NCBI RefSeq assembly: GCF_000349845.1
Contig: NC_020829.1
Span: forward strand, 1,984,001 to 2,048,000
Direction of reading: 5' to 3'
Origin: Pseudomonas sp. ATCC 13867
GTDB taxonomy: Bacteria; Pseudomonadota; Gammaproteobacteria; Pseudomonadales; Pseudomonadaceae
DNA length: 64,000 nucleotides
This document shows, piece after piece, positions 26,475-34,932 of this stretch. The notes under the pieces were generated by a model. That model was not told the DNA's origin. It did no database searches and saw nothing but the letters and a program-made list of their open reading frames with translations. The translations under genes and the position numbers were made by a program. Position 1 is the stretch's first letter. Every line of letters starts with the position of its first letter.

Positions 26475-27575
26475 TCAGGAAGAGGGTGTGACGGGTGGCT
26501 CGGCCAGGGTTTCGCGCTCGCGTACCCAGGACATGAACAGCTCGTAGCCCAGGGCCAGGACCACCGGACCGACGAACAGGCCGATGATGCCGTTGCTGAG
26601 CATGCCGCCCAGGGCGCCGATGAGGATCACCGGCATCGGCACCTTCACCCCGCGACCGAACATCAGTGGTTTGAGCACGTTGTCGGAGAGGCCGCCGGCC
26701 ACGGTCCAGACAGTGAACAGGATGGACACCGGCAGCGAGTCGTTGGTGGCGAAGACGTAGACGATCGCCGGGATGGTGATCAGCACCACCGGCAACTGGG
26801 TGATGCCCAGCAGCAGTACGCCCAGGGCCAGCAGGCCGGCGCCGGGGATGCCCATGACGATGAAGCCGATGCCCAGAATCAGCATCTGGATGAAGGCGAC
26901 GCCCACCACGCCCTGCGCGACGGTGCGGATGGTGGCGGTGCACAGCTGCGCCAGCCCCGGGCCCCGCTCCGGACCGGAGATGCGGATGGCGATGTCCTGG
27001 GCCGTGGTGGTGCCTTGCCTGCCATAGGCCATGATGACGCCGGCGATGACGAAGGCGGCGAGGAACTGCATCAGCGACATGCCGACGCCGGCCGCCTGGG
27101 CCAGCAGGCCCTTGGCGAAGCCTTGCAGGTGCGGCGCCACCTGGTGCACTACCCCCATGAAGTCGGTGGCGACGCGGCTCCAGAACGCATGGATGTATTG
27201 CCCGACCACCGGCCAGGTCGCCACCGAATCCGGCGGCAGGGGGATCCGCAGGGTGCGGTTCTGGATGCCCTGCACCACATCGCGCACCGAGTCGGCGATG
27301 GACAGGCCGAGTACCACCACCGGCACCAGCAGGAGCACCAGGCCGATCAGCACGATCAGGGTCGCGGCGCTGTTCGGGCGTTCACCCAGAACGCGGCTGA
27401 GCAGTTGGTGCAGGGGGTAGAGCGTGATCCCGAGGATCACCGACCACAGCATCAGGTCGAGGAAGGGGTGGAAGATCCTGAAGCAGAAGAGGGCCAGCAA
27501 CAGAATCAGGCCGGCGCGGATGAGCACATCCAGCAGGTTGCGGGACAGCAGCTTTTCCGGGGGCGGGGGTAACAT
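26475..27575 (-). CDS. AI-2E/PerM family permease
   Basis: 366-residue polytopic membrane protein. Two N-terminal helices (LIRAGLILLLALFCFRIFHP; LMLWSVILGITLYPL), a large soluble loop, and a block of C-terminal helices (GQLCTAT.. region; GIGFIVMGIPGAGLLALGVL; VPMPVILIGALGGMLSNGII; GLFVGPVVLALGYELFMSWV) form the PF01594 layout. Members include the AI-2 exporter TqsA and proteins of unknown substrate, so the cargo is not assigned. AAGGAG lies 7-8 nt before the ATG at 27575. Confidence 0.88.
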   Translation of the reverse strand: MLPPPPEKLLSRNLLDVLIRAGLILLLALFCFRIFHPFLDLMLWSVILGITLYPLHQLLSRVLGERPNSAATLIVLIGLVLLLVPVVVLGLSIADSVRDVVQGIQNRTLRIPLPPDSVATWPVVGQYIHAFWSRVATDFMGVVHQVAPHLQGFAKGLLAQAAGVGMSLMQFLAAFVIAGVIMAYGRQGTTTAQDIAIRISGPERGPGLAQLCTATIRTVAQGVVGVAFIQMLILGIGFIVMGIPGAGLLALGVLLLGITQLPVVLITIPAIVYVFATNDSLPVSILFTVWTVAGGLSDNVLKPLMFGRGVKVPMPVILIGALGGMLSNGIIGLFVGPVVLALGYELFMSWVRERETLAEPPVTPSS

Positions 27576-27694
27576 CGAGAGCTCCTTGCGGCGGGGGCCG
27601 GTGCGGCCCAGTCCTAACTATTGGCGGACTCTGCCCGAGTGCAAGGCGCGGAGGCAATAAAAGATGTTTGGAATGACGCGAGGGGGCGGAAGTA

Positions 27695-27732
27695 CAAAAC
27701 GGGCAGCCTGCCGGGGGGCGGCAGGCTGCCGG
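27695..27732 (-). terminator. Rho-independent terminator of the 66-residue protein gene
   Basis: On the minus strand GGCAGCCTGCC pairs with GGCAGGCTGCC around a C-rich loop and is followed by CGTTTTG. It starts about 5 nt after the stop of the minus-strand gene. Confidence 0.8.
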
Positions 27733-27737
27733 AAGAA

Positions 27738-27938
27738 TTATTTCTTGCCGAGGCTGATGTGGCGGCTCGGTGCGCCGTAGTTCTGACCGGTGACGCCCTT
27801 GGCGATCTGCTGGATCTCGCCGCCGGACTTCAGGAAGGCGGCAACCTGGGCTTCCAGGGCTTCGCTGGTCGCGGTCGCGGCGGGTGCCTTGGGGGCGGCT
27901 TTCTGGCGGGTGGAGGGCTTGGAGGTCATGTCTGCCAT
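27738..27938 (-). CDS. Small basic Ala/Lys-rich conserved protein
   Basis: 66 residues. A disordered Lys/Ala/Pro-rich N-terminus (TSKPSTRQKAAPKAPAATAT) precedes a conserved-looking C-terminus (LEAQVAAFLKSGGEIQQIAK, then GAPSRHISLGKK). The first ATG (27938) and an internal one (27929) are both possible; the latter would drop three residues. It is followed by a strong terminator, so it is probably monocistronic. The C-terminal part looks like a short helix plus basic tail, perhaps RNA- or ribosome-associated, but no function is known to me. Confidence 0.7.
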   Translation of the reverse strand: MADMTSKPSTRQKAAPKAPAATATSEALEAQVAAFLKSGGEIQQIAKGVTGQNYGAPSRHISLGKK

Positions 27939-28091
27939 ACCTGTCTTCGCAAATTGGCCGCCCATTGTACACGAAATGAGCATCCTTCGGGGCAGGTAAT
28001 CGCATGAGCGGTTTCGCGCCGTGCCGGCCGTCGCCTGCAATCGCCTGGCGGTGCTACGCTCGGAGGCCCTGATGCGCGCATCGAGTCGCCC

Positions 28092-29861
28092 ATGCCCTTG
28101 TTGTCGTCCCGCCAGCGCAACGCCCTGCGCCTGGCCCGCGCGTTCCTCGCGCCGTATCGCTGGCACGCCCTGGGTGCGCTGGTCGCCCTGCTGTTCACCG
28201 CCGCGATCACCCTGTCGCTGGGCCAGGGTATCCGCATGCTGGTGGACCAGGGCTTCGTCACCCAGTCCGAACCGTTGCTCAACCGCGCCATCGGGGTCTT
28301 CTTTGTCCTGGTGGCCGGGCTTGCGGTGGGCACCTTCGTGCGTTTCTACCTGGTGTCGTGGATTGGCGAGCGCTTCGTCGCCGACATTCGCCGGCGGGTC
28401 TTCGATCACCTGATCGAGCTGCACCCGGGCTTCTACGAGAACAACCGCGCCTCGGAAATCCAGTCGCGCCTGACCGCCGACACCACCCTGCTGCAGACGG
28501 TAATCGGCTCATCGCTGTCGATGGCGCTGCGCAACACGCTGATGCTGATCGGCGGCGTGATTCTGATGTTCATCACCAATGCCAAGCTGACCAGCATCGT
28601 GGTCGCCTCGCTGCCGCTGGTCATCGCGCCGATCCTGCTGTTCGGCCGCCGCGTGCGCAGCCTGTCGCGGCTGAGCCAGGACCGCGTCGCCGATGTCGGC
28701 AGCTACGTCGGCGAAACCCTCGGGCAGATCAAGACGGTGCAGGCCTACAACCACCAGGCCCAGGATCGCCAGCACTTCGGCGCCACCGTCGAGCAGGCCT
28801 TCGATACCGCGCGCCGACGCATCCTGCAGCGCTCCTGGTTGGTCAGCGTGGTGATCCTGCTGGTGCTGGGCGCGGTGGGCGTGATGCTCTGGGTCGGCGG
28901 CATGGATGTGATCGCCGGCCGGATCAGCGCCGGCGAACTGGCGGCCTTCGTGTTCTACAGCCTGATCGTCGGCATGGCCTTCGGCACCTTGAGCGAGGTC
29001 ATCGGCGAACTGCAGCGCGCCGCCGGTGCGGCCGAGCGCATCGCGGAACTGCTGCGGGCACGCAGCGACATCCAGCCGCCGGCCAGCGGCCTGCTGCAAC
29101 TGCCGCAGCGAGTCAGCGGCAGCCTCTCGCTGGAAGGGGTGCGCTTCGCCTATCCCTCGCGCCCGGAACAGTGGGCCATCGACGGCATCGAGCTGCGCGT
29201 GGAGGCGGGGGAAACCCTGGCGCTGGTCGGGCCCTCCGGCGCCGGCAAGTCCACGCTGTTCGACCTGCTGCTGCGCTTCTACGACCCGCAGGAAGGGCGC
29301 ATCCGCATCGACGGGCAACCGATCGCCCAGCTCGATCCCGCCGACCTGCGTCGCAGCTATGCCCTGGTGTCGCAGAACCCGGCGCTGTTCTTCGGCAGCG
29401 TGGAGGAGAACATCCGCTATGGCCGGCCCGATGCCTCCGATGCCGAGGTCGAGGCCGCCGCCCGCGCCGCCCACGCGCATGAATTTATTCTGCGTCTGCC
29501 GCAGGGCTATCGCACGCATCTGGGCGAGAGCGGCCAGGGACTTTCCGGCGGGCAGCGCCAGCGCCTGGCGATCGCCCGCGCGCTGCTGGTGGACGCACCG
29601 ATCCTGCTGCTGGACGAGGCCACCAGCGCGCTCGATGCGGAGAGCGAACACCTGATCCAGCAGGCGTTGCCGGGGCTGATGAGCGGCCGGACCACGCTGG
29701 TGATCGCGCACCGGCTGGCCACGGTGCTCAACGCCGACCGTATCGCGGTGATCGACCACGGCCGGCTGGTGGCGCTGGGGCGGCATACCGAACTGGTGAA
29801 CAGCAGCCCGCTGTATGCGCGCCTGGCCGAGCTACAGTTCGGGCAGGCGGAGAGCCTGTAG
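28092..29861 (+). CDS. MsbA-like ABC exporter (fused membrane and ATPase domains)
   Basis: 589-residue half-transporter. A six-helix type 1 exporter domain (about 1-330; ENNRASEIQSRLTADTTLLQ is the typical intracellular-loop motif) is followed by an ATPase domain: Walker A GPSGAGKSTL, Q-loop LVSQNPALFFGSV, signature LSGGQRQRLAIARAL, Walker B ILLLDEATSALD and H-loop IAHRLATV. The closest named relatives are MsbA and LmrA-type lipid/drug flippases, but msbA proper is normally linked to lpxK, which is absent here. The stop codon lies inside a REP element. Confidence 0.9.
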   Translation: MPLLSSRQRNALRLARAFLAPYRWHALGALVALLFTAAITLSLGQGIRMLVDQGFVTQSEPLLNRAIGVFFVLVAGLAVGTFVRFYLVSWIGERFVADIRRRVFDHLIELHPGFYENNRASEIQSRLTADTTLLQTVIGSSLSMALRNTLMLIGGVILMFITNAKLTSIVVASLPLVIAPILLFGRRVRSLSRLSQDRVADVGSYVGETLGQIKTVQAYNHQAQDRQHFGATVEQAFDTARRRILQRSWLVSVVILLVLGAVGVMLWVGGMDVIAGRISAGELAAFVFYSLIVGMAFGTLSEVIGELQRAAGAAERIAELLRARSDIQPPASGLLQLPQRVSGSLSLEGVRFAYPSRPEQWAIDGIELRVEAGETLALVGPSGAGKSTLFDLLLRFYDPQEGRIRIDGQPIAQLDPADLRRSYALVSQNPALFFGSVEENIRYGRPDASDAEVEAAARAAHAHEFILRLPQGYRTHLGESGQGLSGGQRQRLAIARALLVDAPILLLDEATSALDAESEHLIQQALPGLMSGRTTLVIAHRLATVLNADRIAVIDHGRLVALGRHTELVNSSPLYARLAELQFGQAESL

Positions 29862-29935
29862 GAGCGAGCTTGCTCGCGAACTGCTTGACTGCGGAGCTAC
29901 CGGGAAGCACGGTTCGCGAGCAAGCTCGCTCCCAC
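29858..29935. repeat. REP element pair, copy 2
   Basis: Same inverted pair as at 20247, here starting within the last codons of the ABC exporter gene: the TAG stop at 29859 is part of GTAGGAGCG. It therefore lies in the 3' end of that mRNA and upstream of the CvfB-like gene. Confidence 0.9.
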
Positions 29936-29998
29936 ACTTGTCCGGCAATCCGCATTCAATGCGCGTAGAATGCCCGCCCCGTTCACGAGGTAAGCGTC

Positions 29999-30835
29999 AT
30001 GGCAGTCATAGGTCGGTTCAATTCGTTGCAGGTGGCCAAACACACCGAGTTCGGTCTCTACCTGGATGGTGGCGACCGTGGCGAGATCCTGCTGCCCAAG
30101 CGCTACGTGCCGAAGAACGAACCCACCGAGGTGGGTGACTGGCTCAACGTCTTCCTCTACTTCGACAGCGAAGACCGCATCATCGCCACCACCCTCAAGC
30201 CCAAGGTGCAGGTCGGCGGTTTCGCCAGCCTGAAGGTGGTGGAGGTCAACCGCGTCGGCCTGTTCCTCGACTGGGGTCTGCCCAAGGACCTGCTGCTGCC
30301 GCACTCGGAGGAGAAACGTCCGCTGCAGGTCGGTGACTACGTGGTGGTGCACGTCTACCTCGACGAACGCACCCGCCGCATCACCGCCACCGCGCGCCTG
30401 GATCGCTACCTGGACCGCACCCCGGCCGGTTACCGCGTCGGCCAGGCGGTCGACCTGCTGGTGGTGGAGCGTACGGACCTCGGCTACAAGGCGATCATCG
30501 ACGGCAAGCACTGGGGCCTGATTCACAAGAACGAGATCTTCAAGTTCCTGCGCAACGGCCTGCGCGAGACCGGCTATATCAAGGAACTGCGCGCCGACGG
30601 CAAGATCAGCCTGAGCCTGCAGCCGGTGGGCGCCGGCGTGGCCGACGCGCTGGGCGAGCAGATCCTCGCCGCCTTGCGCGAGGCCGGCGGCAGCCTGCCC
30701 GTGAGCGACAAGAGCCCGCCGGACCTGATTGCCCGCCAGTTCGGGGTCAGCAAGGGCAACTTCAAGAAGGCTATCGGCGGGTTGTACAAGCAGGGCTTGA
30801 TCGTCATCCATGACGATCGCATCGAACTCGGCTGA
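29999..30835 (+). CDS. S1-type RNA-binding protein, CvfB family
   Basis: 278 residues with three successive S1-like OB folds and a C-terminal winged helix. Signatures are FNSLQVAKHTEFGLYLDGGD, SLKVVEVNRVGLFLDWGLPK, LGYKAIIDGKHWGLIHKNEI and the WH segment FGVSKGNFKKAIGGLYKQGL. CvfB proteins affect virulence gene expression in staphylococci; the role in Pseudomonas is not established. The start is ATG 29999 with ACGAGGTAAG upstream. It abuts the convergent FkbM gene with no spacer. Confidence 0.88.
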   Translation: MAVIGRFNSLQVAKHTEFGLYLDGGDRGEILLPKRYVPKNEPTEVGDWLNVFLYFDSEDRIIATTLKPKVQVGGFASLKVVEVNRVGLFLDWGLPKDLLLPHSEEKRPLQVGDYVVVHVYLDERTRRITATARLDRYLDRTPAGYRVGQAVDLLVVERTDLGYKAIIDGKHWGLIHKNEIFKFLRNGLRETGYIKELRADGKISLSLQPVGAGVADALGEQILAALREAGGSLPVSDKSPPDLIARQFGVSKGNFKKAIGGLYKQGLIVIHDDRIELG

Positions 30836-31669
30836 TCAGCGCCCGGCGAACCTGGCGAGGGTGCCGGCCAGCTTCCAGCGGCGGCTGCCGCGCAGCAGGG
30901 CCAGTTCGCGCTCGGCCCGTTCGGCCCGCTGACGGGCGTCTTCCAGCTGTCGTAACAGGGCATCGTTGTCCGGCTGGTCGCGCATCAGGAAATGGCTTCG
31001 GGTGACCTGGAAGCCATCGAGGATGTTCGGCGGCATGCTCAGCGGCACGGCCAGTCCGGCATGTTCCCGGGCGACATAGAAGCGGTTGATCGCGTCGAAC
31101 TGGACGAACTGGTAGCCGGCGTCGAGCAGCAACGGCTCCCACTCGGGAATCCGGTTGAAGGGCGATTCCAGCAGCACGATCCAGGGACGCCAGCGCTGGA
31201 AGTCCATCCCTTCCAGTACCTGCATCTCGAAGCCTTCCACATCGATCTTGAGGAAGTGCAGCGGGCGATCCTCCGCCAGGTGCTCGGCACAGATATCGGC
31301 CAGGCGCCGCACCGGAACCTGGTAGGGGGTGACCTGCATGCCGGCGCGGCGGTTCTGCTCGGCAACGGCGGTATCGAGGGTCGAAAGGCCGGTGTCGGCG
31401 ATTTCGTGCAGGGTCAGCAGCTCTTCCCGGGCGCCCACCGCCATGCACAGGTTGATGTCGTCAATGCGCTCGGCGGCCAGCGCCTGGTAGTAGGCTGCGA
31501 CCGGCTCGATGTTGATGCCGCGCCAGCCCCGCTCGTACAGGGCGCGGGTGACGGAGTCGTGGGTGGGATGGTTGGCGCCGACGTCGATGTAGTAGCCGGG
31601 CCCGAACAGCTGTAGTGAACGCCAGAGGGTGAGATCTTCGAAGTTCTGCGCGTAGGAGATGAAAGCCAT
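30836..31669 (-). CDS. FkbM family methyltransferase
   Basis: 277 residues. The SAM-binding motif I is YYIDVGANHPTHDSVTRALY, followed by GWRGINIEPVAAYYQAL, the LKIDVEGFEMQVLEGMD motif typical of FkbM enzymes, and a C-terminal coiled coil (LLRQLEDARQRAERAERELA). O-methylation of a sugar is usual in this family, often on surface glycans or flagellin glycans. No glycan cluster surrounds it here, so the substrate is open. Its last base abuts the stop of the CvfB-like gene. Confidence 0.85.
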   Translation of the reverse strand: MAFISYAQNFEDLTLWRSLQLFGPGYYIDVGANHPTHDSVTRALYERGWRGINIEPVAAYYQALAAERIDDINLCMAVGAREELLTLHEIADTGLSTLDTAVAEQNRRAGMQVTPYQVPVRRLADICAEHLAEDRPLHFLKIDVEGFEMQVLEGMDFQRWRPWIVLLESPFNRIPEWEPLLLDAGYQFVQFDAINRFYVAREHAGLAVPLSMPPNILDGFQVTRSHFLMRDQPDNDALLRQLEDARQRAERAERELALLRGSRRWKLAGTLARFAGR

Positions 31670-31746
31670 CCGTGTTTCCCGTCGTTATCGCTGTTATTGG
31701 AATGAGGCAGGCGAGTGTCGCAGCCGTCGCAGTCGATGGCAATTGC

Positions 31747-32160
31747 TCAGTCCCGCTTGCCTATCAGTGACTGGGCCACCGCACAGCGCGGTTGCGCCGG
31801 CGCCAGCGACGCCATGCGCTGCAGGTCCACGGGCTTGCCGGGTTCGGCCCGGAGCTGGCGGCGCAGGTCGTCGAAGACCTGGTCGTGCTCCTTGCGAAAG
31901 CGCACCACCGGCCCCGGGCACAGGCGCAGGCCGTGACGGCGCAGCAGGCGGGCGGCGCTGCTGGCGAAGTTGAAGGCGATGTCGCCGGGCAGGTCGAAGC
32001 CATCGTTGAACGGCTGGCCGTCGATCTCGCCGTCCAGCTGGAATCTCACCAGCGCATCGCGGCTGGCCGGGTTCTCCACCTGATAGCTCAGGCGGATGAT
32101 GTACTGCTGTCGGTCGATGCCCTGGCTGGAGTGGAGGGTGACCTGGGCGGGTGTGGTCAT
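31747..32160 (-). CDS. DUF5064-like protein
   Basis: 137 residues from the ATG at 32160 (AGGAGA 4-5 nt upstream). A beta-rich N-terminal part (QQYIIRLSYQVENPASRDAL; VRFQLDGEIDGQPFNDGFDL) leads to the segment IAFNFASSAARLLRRHGLRL and a helical end (DQVFDDLRRQL). The motif set resembles the Pseudomonas-specific DUF5064 family, recalled from memory and not searched. No catalytic residues are apparent and the function is unknown. Confidence 0.65.
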   Translation of the reverse strand: MTTPAQVTLHSSQGIDRQQYIIRLSYQVENPASRDALVRFQLDGEIDGQPFNDGFDLPGDIAFNFASSAARLLRRHGLRLCPGPVVRFRKEHDQVFDDLRRQLRAEPGKPVDLQRMASLAPAQPRCAVAQSLIGKRD

Positions 32161-32359
32161 GCGCTTCTCCTGACGAGCGATGGGGCGCAGGCCGTCATGG
32201 AACGCGTGGCCTGTCGGGAGGCTCGATGTAATCCTAGTGTCGAGTTCGCGGGTTGCCACCTGGCTGACATGCATCAAGGGGGCGCCGGGCAGGTTGCTCC
32301 CAGCCGCAGGGTGCCTGTCCGCGGCGTGGGGGTGGCGCGGAGAGAGAGGCGCCGACGCG

Positions 32360-32914
32360 TCACATCATGTGACGGAAGCGGTTCCAGGCCTGCTCGACGG
32401 ACAGCAGCCAGCTCGGCGTGGCCGAGCCGAAACCGGCGATTTCCAGGCGCGGATGGTGGCGCACCACCATGTCCAGCAGGGGTTCCTGCTCGGGTTTCAC
32501 GTCGACGAAGAACACATGCCGGCCGGCATGCAGGCTGGGTTCGAAGCGGCGCACGTCATTGCTGGGGCGCTGCAGGCCGACGAAGCTGCCTTCCCACAGG
32601 CTGAAGCCCATCAGCACCGCGGCGAGGAACAGGACCGGAATCCAGCCCGCGGCGGTCTGCGTCCAGCCGCTCAGGTAGCCCGCCAGCAACACCAGCACTG
32701 CCAGCGAGGCGCCGATCAGCAGGCCGACCTTGCCCCAGTGCACCACGTCCTTTTTCATCACCGAGGGCACTTCATGCAGCCGATGCTCGTTCAGCTCGGC
32801 ATCCTGGTCGCTCAGCACGTGCATTTGCTCCATGCTGATGCCGCTTTCCTGCAATTCGTGTTCGACCTCGTCCAGGTCGTCCAGATTGTCGCTGATGTAG
32901 TAATGCCTGTTCAT
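32360..32914 (-). CDS. Membrane protein with a MgtC/DUF1269-like layout, function unknown
   Basis: 184 residues. The N-terminal soluble part (HYYISDNLDDLDEVEHELQE) resembles a small ferredoxin-like fold. Two membrane helices follow (VGLLIGASLAVLVLLAGYL; GWIPVLFLAAVLMGFSLW), and then a second soluble segment in which HVFFVDVKPEQEPLLDMVVR is conserved-looking. Proteins of this layout in Pseudomonas are annotated as general-stress or NAD/FAD-utilizing membrane proteins without proof. GGAGCGGAGG precedes the ATG at 32914. Confidence 0.7.
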   Translation of the reverse strand: MNRHYYISDNLDDLDEVEHELQESGISMEQMHVLSDQDAELNEHRLHEVPSVMKKDVVHWGKVGLLIGASLAVLVLLAGYLSGWTQTAAGWIPVLFLAAVLMGFSLWEGSFVGLQRPSNDVRRFEPSLHAGRHVFFVDVKPEQEPLLDMVVRHHPRLEIAGFGSATPSWLLSVEQAWNRFRHMM

Positions 32915-33131
32915 GACGAACCTCCGCTCCCCCGGTCGTACCCCCTGGGTTTGACACCGATCTGCCGGGAATTTCGGCGGATCGCCGCCATTTGCTGAAC
33001 TTCGTCAGTCTGAGTCTAGCACCGGCGAAATGGCTTCCGTGGCGCGGGGGCCCAGTGGTCGCGTGGCTTGCGCGCGGTTGGCGCATGATCGAGGATTGCC
33101 GCTTTCCGGCGAGGCCAGGAGCAGGACCGAT

Positions 33132-33671
33132 ATGATCCGCGAGATTCTCAAGATGGGTGACGAGCGCCTGCTGCGCGTAGCGCCGCCGGTGCCCGCGTCG
33201 ATGTTTGGCAGTGCCGAGCTGCGGGCGCTGATCGACGACATGTTCGAAACCATGCACCACGTCGGCGGCGTCGGGCTGGCCGCTCCGCAGGTCGGGGTGG
33301 ACCTGCAACTGGTGATCTTCGGTTTCGAGCGCAGCGAGCGTTACCCGGATGCCCCGGCGGTGCCGCCGACCATTCTGCTCAACCCGCTGATCACACCGCT
33401 CGATGAGGTGATGGAGGAGGGCTGGGAAGGTTGTCTGTCGGTGCCCGGCCTGCGCGGCTCGGTGGACCGCTACCGGCGCATCCGCTACCAGGGCGTCGAC
33501 CCGCAGGGGCAGCCGATCGACCGCAGCGTCGAGGGGTTCCATGCCCGTGTGGTGCAGCACGAGTGCGATCACCTGATCGGCCGGCTGTATCCGTCGCGGA
33601 TCACCGACTTCAGCAAGTTCGGCTTTACCGACGTGCTGTTTCCGGGGCTCGATCCGAGGGCGGATGACTGA
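33132..33671 (+). CDS. def: Peptide deformylase
   Basis: Removes the N-formyl group from nascent proteins; metal-dependent. 179 residues with all three motifs: [16 protein letters not shown] (metal-binding Cys) and QHECDHLIG (two metal-binding His and the catalytic Glu). The start is ATG 33132 with CAGGAGCAGG upstream. It stands alone, not beside fmt, and Pseudomonas genomes usually carry more than one deformylase. This is therefore probably an accessory paralogue, since the housekeeping copy is normally in a def-fmt operon. Confidence 0.93.
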   Translation: MIREILKMGDERLLRVAPPVPASMFGSAELRALIDDMFETMHHVGGVGLAAPQVGVDLQLVIFGFERSERYPDAPAVPPTILLNPLITPLDEVMEEGWEGCLSVPGLRGSVDRYRRIRYQGVDPQGQPIDRSVEGFHARVVQHECDHLIGRLYPSRITDFSKFGFTDVLFPGLDPRADD

Positions 33672-33687
33672 GCGTGGGCCGTCCTTC

Positions 33688-33768
33688 GTAGGAGCGAGCT
33701 TGCTCGCGAACCCACCTGATACCTGCCTGTGCCGCCGGAAAAGCCGTTCGCGAGCAAGCTCGCTCCAC
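33688..33768. repeat. REP element pair, copy 3
   Basis: GTAGGAGCGAGCTTGCTCGC and its inverted partner, separated by about 35 nt, behind the deformylase gene. A second hairpin (GCGGATAGCC and GGCTATCCGC, 33804-33831) follows and separates this unit from the minus-strand small protein gene. Confidence 0.88.
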
Positions 33769-33849
33769 AGGTGGGGCGCGTCGTGTTGGGGCTGAATCGG
33801 TAGGCGGATAGCCTCTCCCAAGGCTATCCGCGTGACGAGGGGCGAGCCC

Positions 33850-33978
33850 TCAGGAGGGTTGCTGCGGGGTGCCCAGCAGCGTCTTGCCGGTTTTCTTCTG
33901 CCGCTTGGCCATGCGCTTTTCGTGCGCGGTTTTCAGCGGCTTCTTCTTGCTTTGCTTCTTCGCGTCGAGACCTTTCAT
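33850..33978 (-). CDS. 42-residue Lys-rich small protein
   Basis: A short frame from ATG 33978 with GGAGGA 6 nt upstream, encoding MKGLDAKKQSKKKPLKTAHE and ending in KTLLGTPQQPS. Over a third of the residues are Lys or Arg, which suggests nucleic-acid or ribosome binding. The strong Shine-Dalgarno and codon use consistent with neighbouring genes support translation. I believe similar short proteins occur across Pseudomonas, but this is memory, not a search. Confidence 0.6.
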   Translation of the reverse strand: MKGLDAKKQSKKKPLKTAHEKRMAKRQKKTGKTLLGTPQQPS

Positions 33979-34060
33979 GAGCTTGTCCTCCGACGGGACG
34001 CCCTCGATCCGAGAGCTGACAGCTTCAGCATAGCCCTCGGGCGGCGCGCCGCGCGGCCGT

Positions 34061-34249
34061 TCAGCCGGCGGCGAGACGTTCCAGTTCGCGGCGCACCATC
34101 GCGGCGAAATGGGGCGGGCTCAGGCGGTACAGCTCGCTGGCCACCCAGGGCAGCCAGCGCGCGCCGAGGGTTTCGCGTTCGGCCAGCAAGCGCCGGGCTT
34201 CGGCCTCGGCGCGCTGGGCGTGTTCCCGATGGTAGTCGGCACGGCTCAT
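34061..34249 (-). CDS. Small helical protein, second gene of a two-gene unit
   Basis: 62 residues, highly charged and helical (DYHREHAQRAEAEARRLLAE; PPHFAAMVRRELERLAAG). It starts 11 nt behind the stop of the secreted protein gene 34261-34707, so the two probably form an operon. The Shine-Dalgarno is weak. No family is recognised. Confidence 0.5.
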   Translation of the reverse strand: MSRADYHREHAQRAEAEARRLLAERETLGARWLPWVASELYRLSPPHFAAMVRRELERLAAG

Positions 34250-34260
34250 GGGGCGCGGAT

Positions 34261-34707
34261 TCAGCTCTTGGTGCAGTTCAGCGTCAGCGGATCGATGGTG
34301 ATGCTGGCCAGCGGCTTGCCGTCGCTGCCGGTGTAGGCGTGGGTGACGCTCAGGTGGTGTTCGCGAAAGCGCTGCAGCAGGTCGGTCTGCTGGCAGGTGG
34401 TGCTTTCCAGCTGCGATTTCAGACCGTTCTCGAACTTGGCGCGGGCGCCCAGATCCATCTGCTCCAGGCGCAGGCTGGAAATCGCGTAGCGGTAATACAG
34501 CATCTTCTTCGCCGGGTCGAGCTGCACGCTGTTGAGGGTGGTGACCTTGTCCACCTGGCGCGGCAGGTTGGTGCGGGTGACCTGGTCGAAGTAGTCCACC
34601 GACTCCTTGAGGAACGTGGCTTCATCGGCGGTCTCGTCGGCCTGTACGGCATGGCTGGTGAGCAGCAGGAAGGGCAGGGCGAGGCGGGGGATCAGGCGGA
34701 TCGGCAT
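34261..34707 (-). CDS. Secreted protein of unknown function
   Basis: 148 residues from the ATG at 34707. A signal peptide (LIPRLALPFLLLTSHAVQA, cleavage after AQA-type site) is followed by a helical, charged mature part with two Cys that could pair (ESTTCQQTDLL and LTLNCTKS). The C-terminal stretch SVTHAYTGSDGKPLASITID is conserved-looking. The periplasm is the likely location. No known domain is recognised. Confidence 0.65.
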   Translation of the reverse strand: MPIRLIPRLALPFLLLTSHAVQADETADEATFLKESVDYFDQVTRTNLPRQVDKVTTLNSVQLDPAKKMLYYRYAISSLRLEQMDLGARAKFENGLKSQLESTTCQQTDLLQRFREHHLSVTHAYTGSDGKPLASITIDPLTLNCTKS

Positions 34708-34932
34708 GCGGTTGTCCTGTACGGCAGTCGTAGGTAAAGGCGCGGGCGCGCCAGGGAGTTTATAGGCCATGACGCGCCGTTGCGCCTGGCATCGGCCGCC
34801 CGCCTGCGGTTATGGTTGGACCTGGAGCGCGCCACGCCTGGCTGCGCGAATCCGATGCAACAGCGCTCGCCTGGCGTGGGCGTACCCAGCGGCGGGCCGT
34901 CACCGGGGCGGCCATCACGAAGGACATCCGGG

